Assembly: GCA_002937455.1 (NCBI GenBank)
Contig: PTJZ01000007.1
Coordinates: 1-64,000 of the forward strand
Source: Alphaproteobacteria bacterium MarineAlpha11_Bin1
GTDB taxonomy: Bacteria; Pseudomonadota; Alphaproteobacteria; MPNO01; UBA830
Length of the DNA stretch: 64,000 nt
Direction: 5' to 3'
Position numbers and translations under genes: made by a program. Under the pieces are notes generated by a model. The model did not search any database, was not told the DNA's origin, and saw nothing but the letters and a program-made list of their open reading frames with translations. Of the stretch, positions 1 through 7,412 are shown piece by piece; the stretch's first letter is position 1; every line of letters begins with the position of its first letter.

Positions 1-50
1 CCTGACTACGGATCAGGAGGTTGGGGGTTCGAATCCTCCCGGGCGCGCCA
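1..50 (+). tRNA. tRNA-Arg(ACG), 3' part, cut by window edge
   Basis: The anticodon stem closes as CCTGA/TCAGG around the loop CTACGGA, so the anticodon is ACG (arginine). A five-base variable loop, a T arm with loop TTCGAAT, the 3' acceptor strand, discriminator G and an encoded CCA follow. The 5' acceptor strand and D arm lie before position 1. Confidence 0.92.
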
Positions 51-259
51 CTCTCCGGAATTGATTGCGACAGCGCCTCCGAGGTGCTCCCTCGCAGCCG
101 GGGGCTTTTGAGATATATGTTATGTTTTTTGCCGCAGGATTTCTACACCGTGATCAAAGATGATTGATCTATTCGTAGTTTGGAGGCGCATTCACTCATT
201 AGCTTTTCTAGAAAGTTTAAATCTGTTATCAGCGCCAAGCAATCACCGCTGGTTCTGAA

Positions 260-1498
260 ATGTCGGATAACCAACCTATAATAGAGAAAATTCAGACCCC
301 ACTGCCTCGAATTTCTGGCCTCCTACGACAGGGTTTCGGGCATAATTTGGTTAACGGTTTCAGCGCTTTCCTTTTTGCAGCGGCGGGGCCCGGCGCGATG
401 ACCCTCGCTGTCGGTAGCGCTGCTGAACTACCCGCTAACCAGATTGCTGTCTGGCTCTTCGCTGGATACTCGCTGAGCGGCTTACTAACTATTCTGGTTT
501 GCTACCTTTACCGCCAGCCGCTTGCCTTCGGATACAGTATGCCCGCGCTGGTTATCGTTGGTCCGGCCCTTATGCACCTTTCACTTGCGGAAATGGTTGG
601 GGCCTATTTGGTCACTGGGGTCCTAATCCTTCTGCTCGCGATGACCGGTTTTATCCGTAAAGCAACGCGAGCACTACCCGAACCAATCGTGATGGCAATG
701 GTTGCTGGGGTATTTCTGCCCTACGGGCTCAAGATGATCGAAGTATTCGGAACCGGTATTTGGGTGGCCGGCGCCATGATCTGCGGTTATCTAATTTCTT
801 CGTTATCTCCGGAATTACAGAGACGATTTCCGCCGCTGCTTTCGGCGCTGATTGGGGGCACCGTTGCTATCCTATTAACTGGAAATTTCAATACCAGCGA
901 TGAGATGAATTTGAGACTGGTCGTACCTATTTTGGTCAGCCCCGATTTCAGCCTCAAGGCTATTATCGAATTTGTCATCCCCCTAACGGTTACCGTTGTT
1001 GGCATTCATAATACGCAGGGATTCGCGATCCTTCGTAATGCTGGTTATAGGCCACCGCAGAATCTCTCTACATTGATATGTGGCGGTGGCACGATTTTGT
1101 ATGGCTTATTGGGATGCGTGCCTACAGTTGTAACTGGACCGGCGAACGCGATCCTCAATGTATCCGGCGACCGGGAATGGCGTTTCGTCGGCGGCCTCTG
1201 GTTTGGCCTATTTTTTATTATATTCGGCTTGTTTGCGCCGACGGCATTACAGATCGGTTTGGCGTTACCTATCGCTTTTATCGCTACTTTGGCGGGGCTT
1301 GCCATGATCCCAGTGCTTCAATCTGCATTTATCGCCGGTTTTGGTGGCAAATTCTCGCTCAGTGCGTTGGTAACTTTCCTCACGACCGTGGGGGGGGTAT
1401 CAATATACGGCATCGGCGCTGCATTCTGGGGACTTGTATTCGGTTTCGCGGTTGCGTTAATTGCGGAGCGCCGCGATTTTGATCGTCGCAATATATAA
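260..1498 (+). CDS. BenE family benzoate/H+ symporter-like transporter
   Basis: A 412-residue, very hydrophobic protein with about 12 predicted membrane segments. The N-terminal third has the BenE-type run ending in FGYSMPALVIVGPAL (about residues 90-105), and the motif ALPEPIVMAMVAGVFLPYG near residue 140 matches the conserved PxPIVMAMLAGV region of this family. BenE proteins import benzoate or related aromatic acids by proton symport in the inner membrane. The start at 260 has only a weak ribosome binding site. It stands alone on the + strand, convergent with hupE. Rieske oxygenases elsewhere in the window make an aromatic acid a reasonable substrate, but this is inference. Confidence 0.85.
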   Translation: MSDNQPIIEKIQTPLPRISGLLRQGFGHNLVNGFSAFLFAAAGPGAMTLAVGSAAELPANQIAVWLFAGYSLSGLLTILVCYLYRQPLAFGYSMPALVIVGPALMHLSLAEMVGAYLVTGVLILLLAMTGFIRKATRALPEPIVMAMVAGVFLPYGLKMIEVFGTGIWVAGAMICGYLISSLSPELQRRFPPLLSALIGGTVAILLTGNFNTSDEMNLRLVVPILVSPDFSLKAIIEFVIPLTVTVVGIHNTQGFAILRNAGYRPPQNLSTLICGGGTILYGLLGCVPTVVTGPANAILNVSGDREWRFVGGLWFGLFFIIFGLFAPTALQIGLALPIAFIATLAGLAMIPVLQSAFIAGFGGKFSLSALVTFLTTVGGVSIYGIGAAFWGLVFGFAVALIAERRDFDRRNI

Positions 1499-1524
1499 AA
1501 ATGAAAACCGTCTAGGCTATACGT

Positions 1525-2088
1525 TTAAATTTTCTCTTGAGCCCCCAACTTTTTATTACTTATCACCGAAACTAGCTGTGGTGCACTAAGTGCATCGATT
1601 CGCTTCCCGATAGCGATGCCCCCAACAATAACTATGATTGTAGATGCCAAAAACCCTGCAATAAAGATTTCCCCATGGAATGCAGCCATAGCATCCCCAT
1701 GTGCGCCGCCGTGAAGAACCGCGAGTGCTCCGGCTAGAACGATAGAAATTGCGCGGCTCAGCTGCAGCGAAATTGCGGCAAGGAACATCAGAATGGCGAG
1801 CGCAATTAGGATTTCGTTACTGGTAACGGGAATCGCAATACCAACGAGAGGAAATGTTGTTCCCGCAGCCATAAGAATTAGAAACAAGGCTGGCAGCATC
1901 CATACGAATTTTCCCACTTTACGACCCGCTAGAACGCCAATCGCAAGAAGTATCAGCAAGTGGTCAAGCCCTTGGATTGGATGAAGGAGCCCGGCGCCGA
2001 TACCGGCGCCGCTGTGGGCATGTACCGACGGTGCACCCACTATAAAAAATAGGGCTATCAGCGAAAGTAGTCTTAGTCCATTCTTCAT
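1525..2088 (-). CDS. HupE/UreJ family metal permease
   Basis: A 187-residue membrane protein, likely a nickel or cobalt permease. It has an N-terminal signal peptide (MKNGLRLLSLIALFFIVG, cleavage after VHA) and then a His-rich segment with the family hallmark HPIQGLDH near residue 40; six or so further hydrophobic helices follow, with a second His cluster HGGAHGD. The start at 2088 is chosen because AAGGGAG lies just upstream; an upstream in-frame extension of 73 residues has no such signal and is not membrane-like. Downstream is the convergent benE-like gene, upstream the divergent molybdoenzyme gene. HupE proteins supply Ni or Co for hydrogenase, urease or B12; none of those is in the window, so the metal is unknown. 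Confidence 0.85.
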   Translation of the reverse strand: MKNGLRLLSLIALFFIVGAPSVHAHSGAGIGAGLLHPIQGLDHLLILLAIGVLAGRKVGKFVWMLPALFLILMAAGTTFPLVGIAIPVTSNEILIALAILMFLAAISLQLSRAISIVLAGALAVLHGGAHGDAMAAFHGEIFIAGFLASTIIVIVGGIAIGKRIDALSAPQLVSVISNKKLGAQEKI

Positions 2089-2347
2089 TTCAGCTCCCTT
2101 AAATAGTAATCGTATTCTCAACAGGTCCCGTGCGTATTTCACAAGGTTCCCTCGGTTTACGACTCTGATTGGGCCAATGCAAGGTAATGCACCGAATTTG
2201 TGACACTGTGCTAAAGTTGAAAAGAGTGCGCCCTGTTTTCTATCTTTTGTAAAATTGAAATAGATTTCGTAGGTACTGATGCGATGGTGATCTCTGTTAA
2301 TAATCAACTGTCAGTATCATCGTAAGAAAAGTGAATGGAGAAGTGTG

Positions 2348-4660
2348 ATGACATCGCAGCCTGAGGGTACATTAACTGCGTCTCATTGGGGGACTTACCG
2401 GGTATCGTCCTCCAACGGGCGCGTGACAGCGGTGCAGCCATTCGAAAACGACCCTGAACCATCTCCAATGATCAATGCCATGCCCGACGTTGTGCATGCT
2501 GATTGCCGAGTGACGCAGCCGATGGTCCGAAAAGGATGGTTGGAAGACGGTTTTCGCAGCGATACCTCTGGGCGCGGAGTGGAGCAGTTCGTCGCCGTTT
2601 CTTGGGACGAGGCGATGGATCTTGTCGCTGCGGAAATAAACCGTGTAAGGACAACGTATGGGAACGAAGCGATCTTTGCCTCCTCCGGCTGGGCCAGTGC
2701 TGGAACTTTCCATTCCGCAACGACACAGCTAAAGAGATTTTTCAATGACGTCGGCGGTTTCGTTGATCAAGTGACAAATTATTCTTTTGGGTCAGCTTCC
2801 GTGATCTTACCCCGTGTAACTGGCGGGATGGAGCCTGTAATGCGACCGACAAGTTGGCCAAATATTGTCGAGAATTCTAAGTTATTGGTCGCTTTCGGCG
2901 GTATATCCCCCAAGAACAGTCAGGTGTCCAAGGATGGTATCGCGCGGCACGAAACCCAAGATCATGTACGCGATGCGTATCGTGCCGGAGTCGATTTGGT
3001 CCAGATTAGCCCTATCAGGGACGATTTTACTGATGAAGTGGACGTCGACTGGATAGCTCCCAGACCAAACACCGATACTGCTTTAATGCTCGGGATTGCG
3101 CATACTTTGGTATCCGAAGGGCTTCATGACCAGCAATTCTTAGATCGGTTCTGTGTCGGCTACGACCGTTTTGAACCTTACCTTTTGGGCAGCACCGATG
3201 GTGTCGCGAAAAACGCTGATTGGGCGGCAGATATCACCGGTATTGAAGCTAATCGCCTACGTGAACTCGCGCGCCGTATGGCGCGAACGCGAACCATGAT
3301 CACTGTTAGCTGGTCGGTACAACGCTGCGACCATGGCGAACAACCCTGCTGGATGGCGATTACGCTTGCTGCAATGCTGGGGCAGATTGGGTTGCCGGGT
3401 GGCGGAGTAGGGATTGGATATGGATCGAACGCAACGATCGGTCAACAAGCTTCCAGAATGCCCAATTTTGGCCTACCGCAAGGCGGCAACGCTGTCAGCA
3501 ACTACATCCCGATGGCTAGAGTCGTAGATATGTTGCTAAGTCCCGGCTTAGAATACGATTTTAATGGTGAGCGGCTAACCTACCCCGATATACGGATGGT
3601 ATATTGGGCCGGAGGAAACCCATTTCATAAACAGCAAGACATCAATAGATTTTTGAAGGCGTGGCAGCGGCCAGAAAGTATTATCGTCCACGAACCATGG
3701 TGGACCCCCGCTGCACGGCGTGCGGATATCGTGCTGCCTGTCACAACGACTCTAGAACGTAATGATATCTCCGCCGGGCTACGAGACCGTTTCTTTGTTG
3801 CCATGTATCAGGCAGTCTCGCCGGTTGGTAATGCGCGTAGCGATTACGATATTTTCTCGGGGTTAGCTATGCGATTGGGTGTCTTCGAGGAATTCACTCA
3901 GGGGCGAGATGAGATGGAGTGGCTGCGGTACATGTACGGTAACGCTAAAAAGTCTGCGAAAAAGAAGAACATTGATATGCCGGATTTTGAGGTGTTCTGG
4001 GAGCGCGGGTTCTGGGAATTCAAGACACCGGAGGAATCCTCGATATTGTTCGAAGGATTTCGTAGAGACCCTAACAAAATGGCATTGAAAACTCCCTCCG
4101 GGCGAATTGAGATTTTCTCTGATACCATTGACGGGTTTGGGTACGAAGATTGTCCGGGCCATCCAACTTGGTTGGAACCCGCCGAATGGCTGGGTTCGGA
4201 TAAAGCTGAAGAATACCCGCTACACCTTATTTCGAACCAACCGCTGCGGCGTATGCACAGCCAGCTAGATTTTTGCGAACCGAGCCAAGGCACCAAGATC
4301 GCTGGACGTGAACCTGTATCAATCCACCCCTTTGATGCGGCCGTACGGGGGATTTCTCACGGAGATGTGGTACGCCTTTTCAATAGCCGCGGCGCTTGTT
4401 TGGCGGGTGCCGAGGTCAAGGACAGTGTGCGCCAAGGCGTGGTGCAACTATCGACGGGAGCATGGCTCGACCCTCTGGATAAGACCGATATTGGTAGCCT
4501 CGAAAAGCACGGAAACCCGAACGTCCTGACGATTGACAAGGGATCGTCGAGGCTAGCACAAAGCTGTATGGCACAGACGGCGTTAGTTGAAGTAGAAGTT
4601 TACGAGGGGGAGGTACCTCCGGTAACGGCGTTTGATACGCCAGATATCGCGGATAAATAG
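2348..4660 (+). CDS. Molybdopterin oxidoreductase, DMSO reductase/biotin sulfoxide reductase family
   Basis: A 770-residue bis-molybdopterin enzyme resembling BisC/TorZ/DorA. It lacks an N-terminal 4Fe-4S cysteine motif and a Tat signal, so it is probably cytoplasmic. Residues about 105-120 (YGNEAIFASSGWASAG) match the family substrate-channel region, and S146 in NYSFGSA is at the position of the serine Mo ligand of the DMSO/TMAO/biotin sulfoxide reductases. The C-terminal domain (LHLISNQPLRRMHSQ, about 620) is the molydopterin-dinucleotide-binding module. Start 2348 (ATG) is preferred over GTG 2345 because GGAG at 2337-2340 is then seven bases away. Possible substrates are S- or N-oxides. 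An alpha-hydroxy-N or arsenite role cannot be excluded from sequence alone. Confidence 0.87.
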   Translation: MTSQPEGTLTASHWGTYRVSSSNGRVTAVQPFENDPEPSPMINAMPDVVHADCRVTQPMVRKGWLEDGFRSDTSGRGVEQFVAVSWDEAMDLVAAEINRVRTTYGNEAIFASSGWASAGTFHSATTQLKRFFNDVGGFVDQVTNYSFGSASVILPRVTGGMEPVMRPTSWPNIVENSKLLVAFGGISPKNSQVSKDGIARHETQDHVRDAYRAGVDLVQISPIRDDFTDEVDVDWIAPRPNTDTALMLGIAHTLVSEGLHDQQFLDRFCVGYDRFEPYLLGSTDGVAKNADWAADITGIEANRLRELARRMARTRTMITVSWSVQRCDHGEQPCWMAITLAAMLGQIGLPGGGVGIGYGSNATIGQQASRMPNFGLPQGGNAVSNYIPMARVVDMLLSPGLEYDFNGERLTYPDIRMVYWAGGNPFHKQQDINRFLKAWQRPESIIVHEPWWTPAARRADIVLPVTTTLERNDISAGLRDRFFVAMYQAVSPVGNARSDYDIFSGLAMRLGVFEEFTQGRDEMEWLRYMYGNAKKSAKKKNIDMPDFEVFWERGFWEFKTPEESSILFEGFRRDPNKMALKTPSGRIEIFSDTIDGFGYEDCPGHPTWLEPAEWLGSDKAEEYPLHLISNQPLRRMHSQLDFCEPSQGTKIAGREPVSIHPFDAAVRGISHGDVVRLFNSRGACLAGAEVKDSVRQGVVQLSTGAWLDPLDKTDIGSLEKHGNPNVLTIDKGSSRLAQSCMAQTALVEVEVYEGEVPPVTAFDTPDIADK

Positions 4661-4749
4661 CCATATTTCGTTATACTAAAACTGGGAAAAAATGAGACTA
4701 TTTCGTATATCTATCTGACATCAAAGTATTGGGATTGGGGGATTTCAAA

Positions 4750-5589
4750 ATGAGTATTTCGGTAGAACCTTTAACGCCGACGCTGGGTGCCCGTATTACG
4801 GGTGTTGACCTAAGCGGGGTATTAAACGACACCACAATGAATGAAATACGCCAAGCATGGCTTGATTATTTTGTGGTCGTAATTCCTGGTCAGGATCTGT
4901 CTAGTGATGATCAGATTGCCTTCACCGAGTGGTTTGGACCGCGACAGGAGGTTCGAACAGTAAAAGTTGTAGAGGAAGGCCCCCAAAATTTTATGTATGT
5001 GGCAAATAAATCAGTCGATGGGATGGACGGCGTATTGCCCGACGGGGAAATGCAGTTCCATACTGATCAGTGCTACTACGAGACTCCGTCGCGGGCAACC
5101 ATCCTGTTCGCCCTCGAGATTCCGACCGAAGGAGGCAATACAAGGTTTGCTAATTCTTATCGCGCGTATGACGCCCTAGACGTAGATATAAAGGAACGAT
5201 TAAAGGGGCTTAAGGCGCACAACGTCTATGATTACGATGCGAACGCGACAATTAAAGCTAACGAAAGTGCGCCCGATGCACCACGCTATGAACATCCCGT
5301 TGTGATTCAGCACCCTGAGACGGGGAGAGAAGTGCTTTATGTAAATCGATTAATGACTGACCACATCGTCGGGGTTGACCGTGGAGAAAGTGATAAATTA
5401 TTGGCGTATTTATTCAAAAAGCTCGAAGATCCGGCATATTGTTATGAACATGTATGGACGGCCGGAGATCTGGTGATGTGGGATAATTTGTGCACGCTAC
5501 ATGCGCGAACTTGGTTCGACCCGTCTCTGACGCGGGTGCTTCGCCGGACAACGGTTGCTGGCGAAGCGCCGACCGCGGCGCTATGCTAA
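4750..5589 (+). CDS. TauD/TfdA family Fe(II)/2-oxoglutarate dioxygenase
   Basis: A 279-residue non-heme iron dioxygenase. The 2-His-1-carboxylate facial triad is visible as H104-x-D106 (FHTDQ) and H251 (LCTLHART), with the 2-oxoglutarate-binding arginine in the C-terminal RVLRRTTVAG run. The N-terminus (PLTPTLGARITGVDL) is typical of TauD/TfdA. Family members oxidise taurine, 2,4-D, carnitine precursors or sulfate esters; the substrate here is not evident. ATG 4750 is preferred because a run of G at 4737-4741 gives a ribosome binding site; a TTG at 4729 in frame is less likely. It follows the molybdoenzyme by 90 bases and precedes a cupin gene on the same strand. Confidence 0.88.
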   Translation: MSISVEPLTPTLGARITGVDLSGVLNDTTMNEIRQAWLDYFVVVIPGQDLSSDDQIAFTEWFGPRQEVRTVKVVEEGPQNFMYVANKSVDGMDGVLPDGEMQFHTDQCYYETPSRATILFALEIPTEGGNTRFANSYRAYDALDVDIKERLKGLKAHNVYDYDANATIKANESAPDAPRYEHPVVIQHPETGREVLYVNRLMTDHIVGVDRGESDKLLAYLFKKLEDPAYCYEHVWTAGDLVMWDNLCTLHARTWFDPSLTRVLRRTTVAGEAPTAALC

Positions 5590-5682
5590 ACTATCTGAAA
5601 TAGCGGCATGCCATGCAGCTTGACGTCCTATCGTGCATAGTATGACACTGGCAGTAACGGAAGTCATTGGAGGATAACCGCC

Positions 5683-6084
5683 ATGGCCGTGGTAACGCCA
5701 TTATCTAAAGAACATGAGGATTTATCTGATCTCGCCTCGCGTTTTGTTGAGGTCGCAGGAATACCTTGGAAGTCGACACCCTGTGAAGGGATAGAGATGA
5801 AAGTTCTTATGGAGGATGAGGAAACCGGTATGATGACGGCGCTATTCAAGTGGGCGCCAGGTTCGAAATTAACGTTTCATGAGCATGTTGCTTTGGAACA
5901 GACATTCGTATTGGACGGCACCCTTACTGACGATGAGGGAACCGTGACCGCCGGAAACTACGTATGGCGGCCGGCAGGTAGCCAGCACGATGCTTGGTCG
6001 GTGGAAGGAGCGCTGGTGCTATCGATATTCCTGAAGCCCAACATCTTTCTTGATGGTGACCACGAAGGCGTACAGTTACGATGA
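5683..6084 (+). CDS. Cupin domain protein (ChrR-like fold)
   Basis: A 133-residue single-cupin protein. Metal-ligand pattern H66-x-H68 followed by E72 (FHEHVALEQ) and a later His (SQHDAW) form a complete cupin motif, so it probably binds Fe, Mn or Zn. Similar proteins are annotated as ChrR-like cupins or 2,4'-dihydroxyacetophenone dioxygenase-like. A good ribosome binding site (GGAGG) lies at about 5669. A terminator follows at 6109. Function unknown; proximity to the TauD-type gene suggests a shared small-molecule pathway. Confidence 0.75.
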   Translation: MAVVTPLSKEHEDLSDLASRFVEVAGIPWKSTPCEGIEMKVLMEDEETGMMTALFKWAPGSKLTFHEHVALEQTFVLDGTLTDDEGTVTAGNYVWRPAGSQHDAWSVEGALVLSIFLKPNIFLDGDHEGVQLR

Positions 6085-6108
6085 TACTGTGACTGAAATC
6101 AATATGAA

Positions 6109-6137
6109 GAAACCCCGTCTGTTTCTGGGGTTTTTGT
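6109..6137. terminator. Rho-independent terminator, probably bidirectional
   Basis: Stem AACCCC (6111-6116) pairs with GGGGTT (6127-6132) around a 10-base loop, followed on the + strand by a T-rich run. On the - strand the same stem is followed by TTTCTTC. It ends the cupin transcript. Confidence 0.75.
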
Positions 6138-6340
6138 TCGATTACAAACAGGTATTTTGCTGCGCCAGCAGGTTCTCAAGATTCTGTAAATACGTTGTGA
6201 TTTCAGGGGATATGGCTTCAATCTGTAACACCATTAGGGTCGATCCATCGAACATTTGCCGAGCTAGTCTGGTCGAGATGTTCTGGTTGCGAGTCGGATA
6301 TTTTTTCCCCAGCAGCCGGATACCGATGTAAGATCTGCCT

Positions 6341-6745
6341 ATGTCTGATACCGATGCAGTTTTATTCGCAAACGAAGCGTTTTACCGGGCTTTTGCTGCC
6401 CGCGATGAGTCTGCCTTGGAGGCTCTATGGTCGAACTCTGAACAAATTGCTTGCTTACATCCGGGCTGGGGACCGTTATTCGGTCGAGAAGAAGTTTTGT
6501 CGAGCTGGGTAGCTATAATCCGGAACCCGGAATCTCCGGAAATACTGTGTCACGATGCTCATGCGCATATCCATGGTGACACGGCCTATGTAGTATGTTT
6601 CGAAGAGATTGCTGGAGAATTCTTGGTCGCAACGAATGTTTTTGTCCGAGAAGGCAGAGTCTGGAAAATGGTCCACCACCAAGCCGGCCCAACGTCTGTC
6701 CGCCCAACGGTAGATGAAAGCGGGCCGTCCGGCCCGGTGAACTGA
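6341..6745 (+). CDS. NTF2-like / SnoaL-type protein
   Basis: A 134-residue protein of the NTF2-like alpha+beta barrel superfamily. The pattern FANEAFYRAFAARDESALEALW, then HPGW...GREEV, then VFVREGRVWKMVHHQAGP is the usual layout of the nuclear-transport-factor-2 / SnoaL_3 group often labelled as ketosteroid isomerase-like. No catalytic residues can be assigned. It converges with coxG (15 bases apart). Confidence 0.78.
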   Translation: MSDTDAVLFANEAFYRAFAARDESALEALWSNSEQIACLHPGWGPLFGREEVLSSWVAIIRNPESPEILCHDAHAHIHGDTAYVVCFEEIAGEFLVATNVFVREGRVWKMVHHQAGPTSVRPTVDESGPSGPVN

Positions 6746-6759
6746 TCCGACGGGATCTT

Positions 6760-7398
6760 TTAGCCTTTACGAACGAATAACTCTTTTATAGACCGGATGA
6801 TCTGGTTCCATAAAACTTTGAATGCCATGCCCCCTACCTGCGCGGGTGCTGCCGGTTGTACCGGCGCCGAGGGTGCCTCTGCATGGGCAGACCCGTCTGA
6901 AGGGATATCCGCGTCATCACCTGAGTTTCCGGGCGAAGTTAGTTGATCACCCTCGATCTGTTTTGACAGGTTGGTCGCGAACTGATCGATAATCTGACTG
7001 GCGAGGTCCTGTATCATCCCCACTCCACGACCGTATTGAGCGACCGAACCCGACAATTGTAAATCTGTATGAATTCTCACTTCCGATCCAACTTCCGAGG
7101 GTTCTAAATGGAAATCAACAGTCGCATTCGCACCTCCACGTCCTTTCGCGTCTGAACCCTGTGCCTTCACGGAGGCTGTGTGGGTGGTGTCGTTGACGTC
7201 TTCAAAAGACGCGGTACCCTGAAACGTCAGCGCGACCGGGCCTAACCGAACGGATACCTTCCCTTTGAAGGTTTTCTCATCGACGATTTCGGTGAGTTCT
7301 GCCCCCGGCATGCAGGGAGCAATGCGCTCGATATCCATCAGGGTTTTCCATGCCTTGTCCGGCGGGAGCGGGACATCAAAACTGCTATTGAATTCCAT
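6760..7398 (-). CDS. CoxG-like SRPBCC protein (CO dehydrogenase subunit G family)
   Basis: A 212-residue protein with an SRPBCC/START-type lipid-binding domain at about residues 1-145 (FDVPLPPDKAWKTLMDIER, CMPGAELTEI, FKGKVSVRLGP). An Ala/Pro-rich linker and a short hydrophobic-basic tail (VLWNQIIRSIKELFVRKG) likely associate with the membrane. CoxG proteins attach molybdenum hydroxylases to the membrane or handle quinones. The start at 7398 has AAGGA upstream and is 14 bases after the stop of the large-subunit gene, so the two are very likely co-transcribed. Confidence 0.87.
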   Translation of the reverse strand: MEFNSSFDVPLPPDKAWKTLMDIERIAPCMPGAELTEIVDEKTFKGKVSVRLGPVALTFQGTASFEDVNDTTHTASVKAQGSDAKGRGGANATVDFHLEPSEVGSEVRIHTDLQLSGSVAQYGRGVGMIQDLASQIIDQFATNLSKQIEGDQLTSPGNSGDDADIPSDGSAHAEAPSAPVQPAAPAQVGGMAFKVLWNQIIRSIKELFVRKG

Positions 7399-7412
7399 TA
7401 AGTTTATCCTTT

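Noticed and set aside
2089..2347. Possible cobalamin riboswitch upstream of the HupE-like gene (a GAGGGAACC...TGTGAAA run on the - strand)
   Set aside because: The following CCCCGC-ACTGT core and the B12-box are missing, so the resemblance is only partial and likely chance.
6050..6331. A 93-codon + strand frame
   Set aside because: It runs through the clear terminator at 6109-6137 and has no ribosome binding site or family likeness.
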